A DNA stretch of 64,000 nucleotides from NCBI RefSeq assembly GCF_009870785.1, contig NZ_WTWX01000019.1, positions 1 through 64,000 on the forward strand. The letters run 5' to 3'. Position numbers and translations under genes: made by a program. The DNA is from Paenibacillus sp. An7. Lineage in GTDB: Bacteria; Bacillota; Bacilli; Paenibacillales; Paenibacillaceae. Shown here one piece after another: positions 51,063-60,306 of the stretch (the first letter of the stretch is position 1; each line of letters opens with the position of its first letter). Under the pieces are notes generated by a model. That model did not search any database. It saw only the letters and a list, made by a program, of their open reading frames with translations, and was not told the DNA's origin.

Positions 51063-52580
51063 CTACAAGATGACTCCATCTTTGAAAATCGCAATCTCGC
51101 GGAAACCGTAACGTTCACTGTTCGTCACTTTATTCCCCGAAGCAATATCAATCAGTTCTGCCAGAAATTCATTTGCAAGATCGTCCATCGCTTTTCCTTC
51201 GAGCAGCTGACCTGCATTAAAATCAATCCAGTGCTTTTTGCGATTAGCGAGATCCGAATTGGTAGCAATTTTAACAGTAGGAACCGGTCCGCCAAAAGGA
51301 GTTCCTCGTCCGGTCGTAAACAGAACAATATGTGCACCTGCTGCCGACAGGGCGGTTACGGATACGAGATCATTACCGGGTGCCTCCACGATGTTGAGCC
51401 CTTTTTTCGTTACCTTTTTCCCATAAGCAACTACATCCACTACCTCTGAATGTCCGCCTTTTTGTGTACAACCCAGCGATTTTTCTTCTAATGTGGTGAT
51501 ACCTCCCTCCTTATTACCCGGTGAGGGATTCTCATAAATATTCTGTCCATGGTTTACATAGTATTGTTTGAAATTGTTGATTAAGTTCACAAGCTCTTCA
51601 TAAACCTCTTCACTGCGAGCTCTGTTCATCAGAATCGTTTCCGCTCCAAACATTTCTGGTACTTCGGTAAGAATTGCTGTACCGCCAGCAGCAACCAGTT
51701 TATCGGATACAGCCCCAACGAGAGGGTTTGCTGTGATCCCCGAGAAACCATCGGAACCTCCGCATTTCAGACCAATGGTAAGTTCAGATATCGGAACAGG
51801 TTCACGCTCCTGCTTCTCCGCAAGCTCCGTCAGTTCTTCTAATAAGCGCAGCCCTTCGGCCATCTCATCATCAATTTCCTGTGCTTTTAAGAATCGTACC
51901 CTCTCCCTATCCTCAGCTGGAATAAACGTCTTGAATTCTTCGATCTGATTATTCTCACAGCCAAGCCCAATGACTAATACGCCGCCGGCATTCGGGTGGG
52001 ATACAAGAGATGCAAGGAGCTGCTGAGTATACTTGAGATCATCACCAAGCTGTGAACAACCGAACGGATGAGCAAAATGGTAGACCCCGTCCACTCGGCC
52101 CTGAAATGCCGTATTCCCCATTTTCGCCAGTGCCTCACATACTTTGTTGATACATCCAACCGTATTAATAATCCAGATTTCGTTACGAATTCCTACCTTG
52201 CCGTTACTTCGTCTGTATCCCTGAAAAGTATGAAGATTGGCAGGAACAACCGCCGGTTTTTCGAGAGGGGTCTTTATATATTCGTAGTCAATAAGTCCGC
52301 TTAGGCCTGTGCTGACATTGTGTGTATGAAGCCATCTTCCTGTCTCAATCTGTTCCTTAGCGATACCTATGGAATAACCGTATTTCATAATATGTTCGCC
52401 TACTTGAAGCTCCCTTACGGCAAACTTATGACCTTTTGGGACATCCTCTTTCAAAATGATATGTTGTCCGCTAGCCACCTCCATCTGTTCACCTGCGTTT
52501 AGATTACGGAGTGCAATGAGCACATCATCATTCGGATGAAGCCGTGTCCAATCCGTTACAGAAGATTCATACGTATTCAT
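51063..52580 (-). CDS. uxaA: Altronate dehydratase
   Basis: UxaA dehydrates D-altronate to 2-keto-3-deoxygluconate in galacturonate breakdown. The 505-aa enzyme has the N-terminal SAF domain (ALRNLNAGEQM and VGEHIMKYGYSIGIA) and the C-terminal dehydratase domain with GIRNEIWIINTVGCINK, HPFGCSQLGDD, the iron-binding-region cysteines and LKCGGSDGFSGITANP. ATG 52580 with AAAGGAGG upstream; it overlaps the uxaB stop by 14 nt, so the order is uxaB-uxaA in one operon. Confidence 0.96.
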   Translation of the reverse strand: MNTYESSVTDWTRLHPNDDVLIALRNLNAGEQMEVASGQHIILKEDVPKGHKFAVRELQVGEHIMKYGYSIGIAKEQIETGRWLHTHNVSTGLSGLIDYEYIKTPLEKPAVVPANLHTFQGYRRSNGKVGIRNEIWIINTVGCINKVCEALAKMGNTAFQGRVDGVYHFAHPFGCSQLGDDLKYTQQLLASLVSHPNAGGVLVIGLGCENNQIEEFKTFIPAEDRERVRFLKAQEIDDEMAEGLRLLEELTELAEKQEREPVPISELTIGLKCGGSDGFSGITANPLVGAVSDKLVAAGGTAILTEVPEMFGAETILMNRARSEEVYEELVNLINNFKQYYVNHGQNIYENPSPGNKEGGITTLEEKSLGCTQKGGHSEVVDVVAYGKKVTKKGLNIVEAPGNDLVSVTALSAAGAHIVLFTTGRGTPFGGPVPTVKIATNSDLANRKKHWIDFNAGQLLEGKAMDDLANEFLAELIDIASGNKVTNSERYGFREIAIFKDGVIL

Positions 52581-54081
52581 TATGCTCCTCCTTTTCCCAC
52601 TTGTTCAGATTCTCTGCCAATTGATCACGCAGCCCAGAGATCAAATCAAGGTTCTGTCCCCATATTTGTTCATCTGCCAATATGTTAGAAACGACCTCAT
52701 TCATATTAGTGCCGCTATACTCAGACCAATACTGAGCCAAGGATGCAAGCAGCCGCTCCTCATCCCGCAGGGTTACTATCTCCCCGCAAAAAGTGCTTGA
52801 CACATATCCACTTTCTGTTTGTTTCGCCTTATATAAACGAAGCAGTGCACTAAAAGAAGTGACGATTCGTTCAGGCAGAACCCCGTTTTTGTTGTTACTT
52901 TCAAGCAGGGTCGGAAGCAGTCTTACTTTGAATTTAGAGATAGAGCCAAGCATAATATCTGTCAGTTTATGATTGATATAAGGATTCAGGAAGCGGTCCC
53001 ACACCTCTTTGACATAACTTTGCATTTCCTCCTCAGGCAGATCAAGTGCAGGAATGATTTCTTTTTTCGCTGCATCTCTTACAAAAGCTCCAAGTTCGCT
53101 GTCTTCCATCGTCTCACGCACATATGTCTGGCCTTTAAGTATGGCAATCGGGGTCATGAGAGTATGAGAACCATTTAGGAGACGTACCTTCCGCAGCTGA
53201 AACGGCTTTAAATCTGAGGTCCAGTGGATATTCAGTCCTGCTTGTGCCAGCGGAAGCCTGTCATCAAGGTCCGGTTCCCCTTCAATCGCCCACAAATGGT
53301 AAGGCTCAGCTAAGGTCATTAGCTTATCTTCATATCCGAAACGTTCTGTGAGTACAGCCGCCTCTTCTTCGGAAGGGGCACCCGTGACGATCCGATCCAC
53401 CAAATTATTCAGAAACCGATTGTCCTGCTGAACCCATTCCCGAAACGAATCCGAAAAACCAAAATCAATACTATGCTGCAGCACGTATTTTTTGAGAACA
53501 TCTCCATTTCGATCGACAAGCTCACAAGGCAGAATTAGTAAACCGCTCTCTTTGCTTCCGGAATAGTGAGTATAGCGTTCATGTAAAAACACGGTAAGTT
53601 TACCGGGAAAAGAATCGATCGGTACCCCCTCTTCATATCTCGTCTCCAGGTAGGTTAAACCTGCTTCTGTCGTATTGGAGATGATAATATCCAGTTCAGG
53701 GCTTACCGCCAGCTGTAGAAAATCCTGCCATTCTTCATAAGGGTCAATGGTACGAGACAAGATAGGGATGATCGATGTCTTTTCAACAGCCGTCCCATTA
53801 ACGATACCTCTTGTTAGCAGCGTATACAGACCGTCTTGTTCCCGTATTGTCAGCAGCTTCCCTCTACCTTTCCGTCTAGGCTGGGTTACAGCTACCGTTC
53901 CTTTAAACCCACCTTTAACAGCGCTTTCATAAATCATCCAGTCTGCAAACCCCCGCAAAAAATTCCCTTCACCGATCTGAAGAACTTTCACTGGGAGCTG
54001 TTTAATCTCGGCCTGAACTGAATGTAGGTGATTGTTACTGTTCTGTAAACTGAGTCTTGGATAATCCTTTTTTACCGGCAC
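52567..54081 (-). CDS. uxaB: Tagaturonate reductase (altronate oxidoreductase)
   Basis: UxaB reduces D-tagaturonate to D-altronate with NADH. The 504-aa protein belongs to the mannitol/polyol dehydrogenase family: the Rossmann start VLQIGEGNFLRGFADWMIY, LPCELVDRNGD, RIVTGAP, and RKVRLLNGSHTLMTP containing the catalytic Lys and Asn/His. The start is GTG 54081, preceded by AGGGGTG, giving MPVKKDY; the longer frame has no ribosome binding site. uxaC (uronate isomerase), kdgK and kdgA are not in the window. Confidence 0.95.
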   Translation of the reverse strand: MPVKKDYPRLSLQNSNNHLHSVQAEIKQLPVKVLQIGEGNFLRGFADWMIYESAVKGGFKGTVAVTQPRRKGRGKLLTIREQDGLYTLLTRGIVNGTAVEKTSIIPILSRTIDPYEEWQDFLQLAVSPELDIIISNTTEAGLTYLETRYEEGVPIDSFPGKLTVFLHERYTHYSGSKESGLLILPCELVDRNGDVLKKYVLQHSIDFGFSDSFREWVQQDNRFLNNLVDRIVTGAPSEEEAAVLTERFGYEDKLMTLAEPYHLWAIEGEPDLDDRLPLAQAGLNIHWTSDLKPFQLRKVRLLNGSHTLMTPIAILKGQTYVRETMEDSELGAFVRDAAKKEIIPALDLPEEEMQSYVKEVWDRFLNPYINHKLTDIMLGSISKFKVRLLPTLLESNNKNGVLPERIVTSFSALLRLYKAKQTESGYVSSTFCGEIVTLRDEERLLASLAQYWSEYSGTNMNEVVSNILADEQIWGQNLDLISGLRDQLAENLNKWEKEEHNEYV

Positions 54082-54213
54082 AATCTTCACCCCTATTATT
54101 AGTGGTTGTATCCTTATGTAGTTCATTGTATCATCATCTGAAAGAACATAAATTGCTATTTTTGCTTAAAATATACTCTGGGATGATATTGTATGTATAA
54201 GGAGAGAGCAGCT

Positions 54214-55083
54214 ATGAAATATGAGCTTGAGGCACCCGTAGATCGGCGGCTAAAAGCAGCAATCGATCTTCCTTTTCGCATGTTATATCATGAAACCAAA
54301 CTTCCTGAACATGAACTTCCTGACCATTTTCATGATTGGCATGAACTGATTTGTGTACATCAAGGAGAAGGGAAAATGTTAATTGATCACTCGATCGTCG
54401 ATATTAAAGCGGGAAGTCTTATCATCATCCCTGGCAATACACTTCATCGTACCTTTCAAGAGGCAGAGAATCCGCTGACGTCTTCCGCTTTTTATATCAG
54501 TCCTGCTGTCTTTCAAGGGATGGGAGGAGAAGCAGCATCCATTCAGCAGTTTTTCGAAAGATCTCGAAAGTCGCGAAATTATATCCAAATACTGAACCGC
54601 AAACAAATGGATGCATTCGAACGATGGATTGAACAGATTTACACAGAAACCGTAAGTCAGGAACATTTAAGGACTTATGCCACCCTCTTGTTATTACAGC
54701 TGATGCTGATCTCTCTGATGCGAATGACGGAAGCTGTAAAATCTGAAAAAACAACGTTATCAGGGCCGATCTGGATGGCGCAAGCCCTTAAAAGGTTAGA
54801 CGAGCACCTTCATCAGCCTGTGTCTCTCTCTGAACTTGCTAAGGAAGCTTCCATCTCTACTGCTCACTTTAGCCGAGCTTTTAAAAAGCATACAGGGATG
54901 ACGCTCACCGAATATGTTGCGGCAAGACGCATTATTCTCTCAAAAGAAAAACTGCTGCGTACCGATGATACAATGACAGCCATTGCAGAAGCCAGCGGGT
55001 TTGAGAGTCTTCCGCATTTTTACCGATTATTTAAAAAACATACCGGAATGACTCCTTCCTCCTATCGAAGACGGATGCGCTAA
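54214..55083 (+). CDS. AraC family transcriptional regulator divergent from uxaBA
   Basis: This 289-aa protein has a cupin sensor domain (LPDHFHDWHELICVHQGEGKMLIDH, then KAGSLIIIPGNTLHRTF) and two helix-turn-helix motifs (LSELAKEASISTAHFSRAFKKHTG and MTAIAEASGFESLPHFYRLFKKHTGMTPSSYRR). ATG 54214 with AAGGAGAG nine nt upstream. Position opposite uxaB suggests control of hexuronate use. I see no clear operator in the 130-bp intergenic stretch. Confidence 0.92.
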   Translation: MKYELEAPVDRRLKAAIDLPFRMLYHETKLPEHELPDHFHDWHELICVHQGEGKMLIDHSIVDIKAGSLIIIPGNTLHRTFQEAENPLTSSAFYISPAVFQGMGGEAASIQQFFERSRKSRNYIQILNRKQMDAFERWIEQIYTETVSQEHLRTYATLLLLQLMLISLMRMTEAVKSEKTTLSGPIWMAQALKRLDEHLHQPVSLSELAKEASISTAHFSRAFKKHTGMTLTEYVAARRIILSKEKLLRTDDTMTAIAEASGFESLPHFYRLFKKHTGMTPSSYRRRMR

Positions 55084-55110
55084 ACGTTCTATTTGTTTTG
55101 GGCATCTACT

Positions 55111-55149
55111 AAAAAAGAAGGACCTTAGTTTAAGAGGATCCTTCCTTCT
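55111..55149 (-). terminator. Terminator of the HD hydrolase gene
   Basis: AGAAGGA (55116-55122) pairs with TCCTTCT (55143-55149). On the minus strand six T residues follow (complement of 55111-55116). It lies between two convergent genes. Confidence 0.65.
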
Positions 55150-55165
55150 ACGTACTGGATTTGTC

Positions 55166-55753
55166 TCACGGTAACAGGTAACCCTTCTCTACCGCTTCGT
55201 CAATCAGTTTATTAGCATATGTGTCTAGAGCAGGAGAAACCTCTTTTAATACCGCCAGCCTTTTTCTAACCGACACAGCAGATACTTGATTGGCTCTCCA
55301 TGCTTTTCCTTCGGTATAAAAATTGTGAAGGACCGGCTGAAGACGATCCATCGCCGCCGCATACTGCGCCTCTTTTGTCAGGCCTTCCTCAAATTCTAAC
55401 CAGAGGTTCATCCATTCCTCTTTTTGTTCTGCCGGAAGCAGCCCATAGATTCGTTTTGCCGCCGCAAGTTCTCTTTCCCATTTGTCTTCATATCCTTTGA
55501 CATCGTATGCGAACGTATCTCCTGCATCGATTTCTACCAAATCATGAATGAGAAGCAGGTGCAGCACTTTTGTCATATCTAAATCCTCATCGCTATGTTC
55601 TTTTAGCAATAAAGCCATAACAGCAATATGCCAACTATGTTCCGCATCATTCTCATGTCTTTCTTGATTCATTAGATAAGACTGCCGAAATACGTGCTTC
55701 AATTTATCAATTTCGCGAATAAACTCGATTTGCTGTCTGATTTTCTCTGTCAT
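55166..55753 (-). CDS. HD-domain hydrolase (YfbR/HDDC2-like)
   Basis: This 195-aa metal-dependent phosphohydrolase has the HD residues in NDAEHSWHIAVMAL (His), LLIHDLVEIDAGDTFAYD (His-Asp) and the last Asp in AAMDRLQPVLHNF. This layout is that of the YfbR/HDDC2 subgroup, which dephosphorylates deoxynucleoside 5'-monophosphates in E. coli. Start ATG with AAAGGAG upstream. It is a single gene, convergent with the AraC gene. Confidence 0.9.
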   Translation of the reverse strand: MTEKIRQQIEFIREIDKLKHVFRQSYLMNQERHENDAEHSWHIAVMALLLKEHSDEDLDMTKVLHLLLIHDLVEIDAGDTFAYDVKGYEDKWERELAAAKRIYGLLPAEQKEEWMNLWLEFEEGLTKEAQYAAAMDRLQPVLHNFYTEGKAWRANQVSAVSVRKRLAVLKEVSPALDTYANKLIDEAVEKGYLLP

Positions 55754-55886
55754 GATTGTACTCCTTTTTCCACTTTATTTACTTCCATCTTACTAGAGTT
55801 ATAGAAACGCTGTCACGAGCGTATATGGTATAATATTGAAATAATCGACATGAGGAGATTACTAATTATTTATCAGGGGGAAGGTT

Positions 55887-56558
55887 ATGAGTAAATTTTT
55901 ACTATTTGGTTTGCTTTTCTATATCATTGGTAATCCGTTTATTGCTATTATTGTACTGTTTCTTATTTTTTACCTTTTAGATCGGCGTTTTGTCGGTGTA
56001 TTTCCAAGCATCACAAAACCTTTTAAACGGATGCGAAGCATCTCCAAAAATCGGCAGCAAATTGCGCTGAATCCAAATGACGTTACCTCTAAATTTGACT
56101 TAGCAAGACTCCTGATTGAACGCAAAAAGTACAGGGAAGCTCAGCAGTTACTACTATCGATTGAGTCTTCATATGATCATTCAGCAGAATATTGGGATAT
56201 GGTCGGAACGACAGAGATTCATCAAGGACAGCTAGAACAAGGGGAACAACATACGCTGCATGCAACGAAACTGAATCCAAAAGTAAAATACGGCCAACCC
56301 TACCTTCGCCTCGCATCCGCTTACAAGGATAAAGATCAGGCTAAGGCACTTCAATATGTAGAGAAATTTCAAGACATCCAGTCTTCCTCCAGTGAATCTT
56401 TCTATTACCTCGGACTTGTCTACGGAAAGCTTGGCCAAAAGGATGAGGCAAAAGAAGCCTACCGTCAGTCCATTGACGTATACCGCTCTCTGCCTAAATA
56501 TAAAAAGCGGCAAGAGCGCCGCTGGGCTGTCCGCAGTTTCTTTCGGAAATCAATATAA
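55887..56558 (+). CDS. Membrane-anchored TPR protein
   Basis: This 223-aa protein begins with a hydrophobic hairpin (residues 3-31) and then has about four tetratricopeptide repeats (about 58-205: NDVTSKFDLARLLIERKKYREAQ, AEYWDMVGTTEIHQGQLEQG, SESFYYLGLVYGKLGQKDEAKEAY). It probably holds a protein complex at the membrane; the partner is unknown. ATG with AGGGGGAAG upstream, and the gene ends just before the 56583 hairpin. Confidence 0.85.
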   Translation: MSKFLLFGLLFYIIGNPFIAIIVLFLIFYLLDRRFVGVFPSITKPFKRMRSISKNRQQIALNPNDVTSKFDLARLLIERKKYREAQQLLLSIESSYDHSAEYWDMVGTTEIHQGQLEQGEQHTLHATKLNPKVKYGQPYLRLASAYKDKDQAKALQYVEKFQDIQSSSSESFYYLGLVYGKLGQKDEAKEAYRQSIDVYRSLPKYKKRQERRWAVRSFFRKSI

Positions 56559-56582
56559 TTACATCCCATTCCTAAACTTATT

Positions 56583-56629
56583 AAAACGCTATTCTCTTCC
56601 TTATCTGCCCGAAGAGACAGCGTTTTTTT
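56583..56629. terminator. Bidirectional terminator between TPR and APH genes
   Basis: AAAACGCT (56583-56590) pairs with AGCGTTTT (56619-56626), and inside TCTCTTC (56593-56599) pairs with GAAGAGA (56611-56617). T-runs lie on both sides, so the convergent genes share it. Confidence 0.8.
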
Positions 56630-56630
56630 A

Positions 56631-57704
56631 TTATAGCCATTGTCTTACTCTAGCCTGATGTAACGCAAGCCACCTTACACAGCTTATCAACTTCTGCAGC
56701 TGATCGCGAACGATATCTGCTGGATCAATTCCTTTATGATACCGAGTCAAAAAATGCATGACGACATCTACTCTCCGAAGAAGCACAAGAGACGGAATCA
56801 TGTCCTTCTCTTCGGGTAATAGAGAAACTTCGGAAGCATAACCGCTGATCAGCGCTTTAAGATTGTTCCACATCTCCTCTTCTGCTTGCGTGTTATCGTT
56901 CTCATCCATAATCATGCCAGTGATGAGATCGGAAAGAGGAACAGCCAGTTCCATCACACGAAGATCCCAAGTAGCAAACTCAAAATCAAGGATTGTGGTT
57001 ATATTCCCTTCTTCATTGACTAAAATATTTGAAGTATTCAGATCTCCATGTACGAGTTGGTGAGGAAGATCTTCGAGGCCTCCGCAAGTCTTGATGAACA
57101 GATCTTCAATGACTTCTGCGATTTCCTTGGTTTCTTGATGCAGGGATTGAAAAGACGAGTCAGGTTGCTGTAGAAAACGAATGAATGTTGCTGGCGAAAT
57201 TTCCGGATAAGCTAGATCCAATCTGTAGTAAGGTGGATACACAGGCGCTAAAGGAACCGTTATGAGGGACAATGCGAGTGTAACCTGGCCCGCTTTTTGT
57301 CCCAATTGCAGGTACTGATTCGGCCCCATTCGTACCGCATTACTTCCTTCTTGATAGTGAAATAAGGCTCCTATTTTCCCTTCCTGATGAGTAAATGTCG
57401 TATCTTCCAATGTTGGTACCAGCTGCGGATAAACAAACTTTTGCTTATGTATTGCAAGACTTTTCAGAATAGCATGTTCATACTTAACCTTATCAAAATC
57501 CTGATGACTATTGTAATTACGCAGTACATATCGTTTCCCACTCAGATGAATCAAGTACGTAGAGTTGTTCATTCCTCCCGTTAACCGCTCAATGATACAA
57601 CTCTCTAATTCTGTTCCCGATGAGTCTTCAACGTAATTCTTAAGCATACGGCGAACGCGTACTTCTTCTTCTCTAGTGATAGAGGGCTTGTTCGATGTTT
57701 CCAT
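56631..57704 (-). CDS. Phosphotransferase of the APH/homoserine-kinase-II fold
   Basis: This 357-aa protein has the aminoglycoside-phosphotransferase kinase fold: GGMNNSTYLIHLSGKRYVLRNY (nucleotide loop and catalytic Lys), the Brenner-type motif LVHGDLNTSNILV, and ILDFEFATWDLRVMELA with the metal-binding Asp. The family also includes CotS-type spore coat kinases and homoserine, fructosamine and choline kinases; the substrate is not evident. Start ATG with AAGGAG upstream. It ends next to the shared terminator. Confidence 0.85.
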   Translation of the reverse strand: METSNKPSITREEEVRVRRMLKNYVEDSSGTELESCIIERLTGGMNNSTYLIHLSGKRYVLRNYNSHQDFDKVKYEHAILKSLAIHKQKFVYPQLVPTLEDTTFTHQEGKIGALFHYQEGSNAVRMGPNQYLQLGQKAGQVTLALSLITVPLAPVYPPYYRLDLAYPEISPATFIRFLQQPDSSFQSLHQETKEIAEVIEDLFIKTCGGLEDLPHQLVHGDLNTSNILVNEEGNITTILDFEFATWDLRVMELAVPLSDLITGMIMDENDNTQAEEEMWNNLKALISGYASEVSLLPEEKDMIPSLVLLRRVDVVMHFLTRYHKGIDPADIVRDQLQKLISCVRWLALHQARVRQWL

Positions 57705-57794
57705 ACATGGTTTTGCTCCTTCTTCTATAGTAAAGTATTCTCCTGATCGAAGCGTAGAGGATACAAGCTGGATTTGCTTGCATCCTTCCTATTG

Positions 57795-58460
57795 TTATTT
57801 CTTCTTTTTGCGTAAGGTGTAAGGCTTCTCCAGCTGTAACAACGGAGCATACCCTGTACGATCCAGCTGTGATTCGATAACCCGATATCCCTTACTGCTT
57901 GGATGGACCCTATCAAAAAATAACAATTCCCTTTCTCTTCCCTGAAAAGCGTAAAGAAGCTGGGCTGTAGCTATGTTATGACTATCTCGACTTGTAAGGA
58001 AATCATTATATTGTTTCACCCAATGATAGGCAGCCTCATTCTTAGGCAGCGGATTATACAGTCCAACGAGCCGAATAAAGTAAGATGAATCCTTTTTTAA
58101 AGATTGGATCTGTGAAAGAATCTCTTTCATATTGTGCTCACATACGTCCAAAGTCTGAGTGAATAGTGGAGAACTTAGATTCCATCTCGTTGAACGAGCT
58201 GCCTGTATCAGATCATTCCCGCCGATAGAGATCGTAATAATATCAGCATGTACAATGAGATTGCGCAAGTACTGATTGTATTTTACCATGGATAGAAGTC
58301 TTTGGGAGGTAAGTCCATTGATTCCCTGATTGCTTACAAGAACCGCACTTCGTAAATGATACTCCAGTCTTTTTTGATAGAGTGGTACAAACCCGCTTCC
58401 AAATAAAGCACCAATACCTACCGTCAGTGAATCGCCAAGAGCCAAATAACGGTACACCAT
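57795..58460 (-). CDS. SGNH/GDSL-type hydrolase
   Basis: This 221-aa protein begins YLALGDSLTVGIGALFGSGF (block I with nucleophile Ser), has GINGLTSQRLL and ISIGGNDLIQAA (block III) and DRVHPSSKGYRVIE (block V with Asp and His). Such esterases or lipases act on lipids or acetylated glycans. No signal peptide is obvious. ATG 58460 with AAAGGAGG upstream gives the conserved start; the longer frame is not supported. Confidence 0.9.
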   Translation of the reverse strand: MVYRYLALGDSLTVGIGALFGSGFVPLYQKRLEYHLRSAVLVSNQGINGLTSQRLLSMVKYNQYLRNLIVHADIITISIGGNDLIQAARSTRWNLSSPLFTQTLDVCEHNMKEILSQIQSLKKDSSYFIRLVGLYNPLPKNEAAYHWVKQYNDFLTSRDSHNIATAQLLYAFQGRERELLFFDRVHPSSKGYRVIESQLDRTGYAPLLQLEKPYTLRKKKK

Positions 58461-58594
58461 TTTTACTCCTCCTTTCTCTATGACTTCATTGATTTCAGAA
58501 GAATATGACAAGGGTAGTGATCATACAACATATGTAAAAACGGAAGCAGGCGGCACGGCAAGTTCTCTTTTCTCTCCTTTTTTATAAAAAAACG

Positions 58595-58655
58595 CAAAAA
58601 GACATATATGATTCTGAAGAGGATGAAACCACCCTTTTCAGAATCATATATGTCT
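58595..58655. terminator. Strong terminator hairpin after the small membrane protein gene
   Basis: A perfect 18-bp stem (GACATATATGATTCTGAA, 58601-58618, with 58637-58654) surrounds an 18-nt loop. On the minus strand TTTTTGCG follows, ending the 58697-58903 gene. Confidence 0.8.
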
Positions 58656-58696
58656 AGTCTATAAGTTAAGTATCACATAATCCTTCTTCGATGTGA

Positions 58697-58903
58697 CTAG
58701 GTAACAAAAGTAATAATGCTCCCGATCAACATTCCTGCAATAAAGTAAGTTCCGCTTTGCGGAACTTTAACTTTCCGATGCTCCGCATAAACGATAAGCA
58801 AAAATAACAACAAGAAGCTAATTTTCAGCCAAAGAAAAACAAAGGGAACTGCAAGTCCAAGAAGTAAACCGATGATTCGATACACTGTGGTAGACAAATG
58901 CAT
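58697..58903 (-). CDS. Small two-helix membrane protein, unknown
   Basis: This 68-aa protein has two hydrophobic segments (residues about 10-37 and 52-66) with a basic loop between (EHRKVKVPQ). No family is recognised. The ATG has AAGGAG only three nt upstream; a TTG two codons further is better spaced and may be the actual start. The gene is bracketed by the GNAT gene and a strong terminator. Confidence 0.6.
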   Translation of the reverse strand: MHLSTTVYRIIGLLLGLAVPFVFLWLKISFLLLFLLIVYAEHRKVKVPQSGTYFIAGMLIGSIITFVT

Positions 58904-58965
58904 ATACTCCTTCTCTTAGTACCGTGATAGATTACGTAAGTCTTGCTGTTCTCATCTAAGATGAA

Positions 58966-59391
58966 TTATTCCTCTTCTTCTATTTCAAACACACAGCGGA
59001 AATGTTCCACGCCAGGGTATTTCTCACCGAGGCTATAGACAATAAAGCCAATATTCCGGAAAAAATCAACCGCATCTTCTTCGATCTCTGCGGTCACGAT
59101 TTCAGGCTTTAGCGTACCGATCATCTCAGAGATAATACCGCGACCATAATCTTTCAGACGATTCTCTGGCAGGACAGCGAGATGCTTGATTTTCACCTCT
59201 TGATTTTGTTTCTCGATTCCAATGAGAGCTACTAGCTGCTCTTCATCCTCGAAACCGTATAACGTCATCGAATCTTGTTCCCTATATTCCTTCAGGACAG
59301 CAAGTACATATTCCTGCTCAGGAAGAGTAGCGTATTCAATAAGTTCCTGTACTATAGGATCTTCCAAACGATCTTGTAAAGAAATAAGCAA
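58966..59391 (-). CDS. GNAT family N-acetyltransferase
   Basis: This 141-aa protein has the GNAT core with a V-K-I-K-H-L-A-V-L strand, the acetyl-CoA loop PENRLKDYGRGII, then EIVTAEIEEDAVDFFRNIGFIVYSLGEKYPGVEHFRC. Start TTG 59391 with AGGAGG seven nt upstream. Substrate unknown. It is the first gene of a possible pair with the small membrane protein (62 nt apart). Confidence 0.85.
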   Translation of the reverse strand: MLISLQDRLEDPIVQELIEYATLPEQEYVLAVLKEYREQDSMTLYGFEDEEQLVALIGIEKQNQEVKIKHLAVLPENRLKDYGRGIISEMIGTLKPEIVTAEIEEDAVDFFRNIGFIVYSLGEKYPGVEHFRCVFEIEEEE

Positions 59392-59490
59392 TGTATATCC
59401 TCCTATTCATGCGCATTTACTATACGTACTTTAGGGCTTTTACATGAATATTTCAAGTCTATTATACAATCTCAAACGAACATTTCATTT

Positions 59491-60198
59491 TCAACCATGA
59501 TATGGATTGTTGCTGTAAACCTCTTCAACAGCATCAGATGATGAACTGAGCGCTGACCAGGAAGGTAACAAGAAACGTAATTCTTCCGCTGTCTCTTGTA
59601 TAAATTGTTCTATTCGTTCAATATCCATGAGCCGCAGTGAACGAGGTTTAATCGGTTCTTCCAATTTACGAAGGATCGCGAACCGATAATCATCTACTTC
59701 TTGAAGAGAGACAAGTCTGCCCATGGATGCAGCAGGTGCGGATTCAAGTAATTCGAGTAGTTGCTTTGTCTCTGGATGCGTATCCATGAGTATGTATTCG
59801 AGTTGTGTGACGTCCCGGTTATAAAGCGATTGAAACGAGCGAAACTGCATATACCATCGGTACAGAAAAATACTTTCTGCTAGATTTTCCATCCCTTTAT
59901 ATACGGTTTCAGCCCATCTCAAATCAACGTATATATGCGCAGCATACCCCATTAAAAACTGTCTGTAATCTTCGCCAAGATGAATATTCGTATGTGATAC
60001 ATGAAATTGCTGAATCTCTCTTACCCGCGGCAGAATCCCATCCACATTGCAGAGATGAGCGTTCCACTTCATTTGTTCATTCATATTCCGTCTTGTAGTA
60101 ACCGCATTCGGTGCAATGTTGCCCAGAATAAAAGATGGTGATGGACGTCCTTGTTGAACCAGATGGGCAACCGTTAAATGTACCATTGGCCAAGGCAT
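59491..60198 (-). CDS. Putative zinc-dependent phospholipase C-like hydrolase
   Basis: This 235-aa protein starts MPWPMVHLTVAHLV, then SFILGNIAPNAVTTR, HLGEDYRQFLMGYAAHIYVDLRWAETV. His and Asp positions in these blocks match the zinc ligands of the Zn_dep_PLPC family (phospholipase C/S1-P1 fold), but without the full set it is a distant member. It lacks a signal peptide, so it acts inside the cell. ATG with GGGGGAAA upstream. Function uncertain. Confidence 0.6.
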   Translation of the reverse strand: MPWPMVHLTVAHLVQQGRPSPSFILGNIAPNAVTTRRNMNEQMKWNAHLCNVDGILPRVREIQQFHVSHTNIHLGEDYRQFLMGYAAHIYVDLRWAETVYKGMENLAESIFLYRWYMQFRSFQSLYNRDVTQLEYILMDTHPETKQLLELLESAPAASMGRLVSLQEVDDYRFAILRKLEEPIKPRSLRLMDIERIEQFIQETAEELRFLLPSWSALSSSSDAVEEVYSNNPYHG

Positions 60199-60306
60199 AC
60201 TTTATTTCCCCCGCTTTTCCCCCTAATAAAATAGAAACATGATACATATTCTCTATGATTGTATCTTTTTCTCTCTACCTCATGTTTCTCTACGATCTAT
60301 GAGCTG

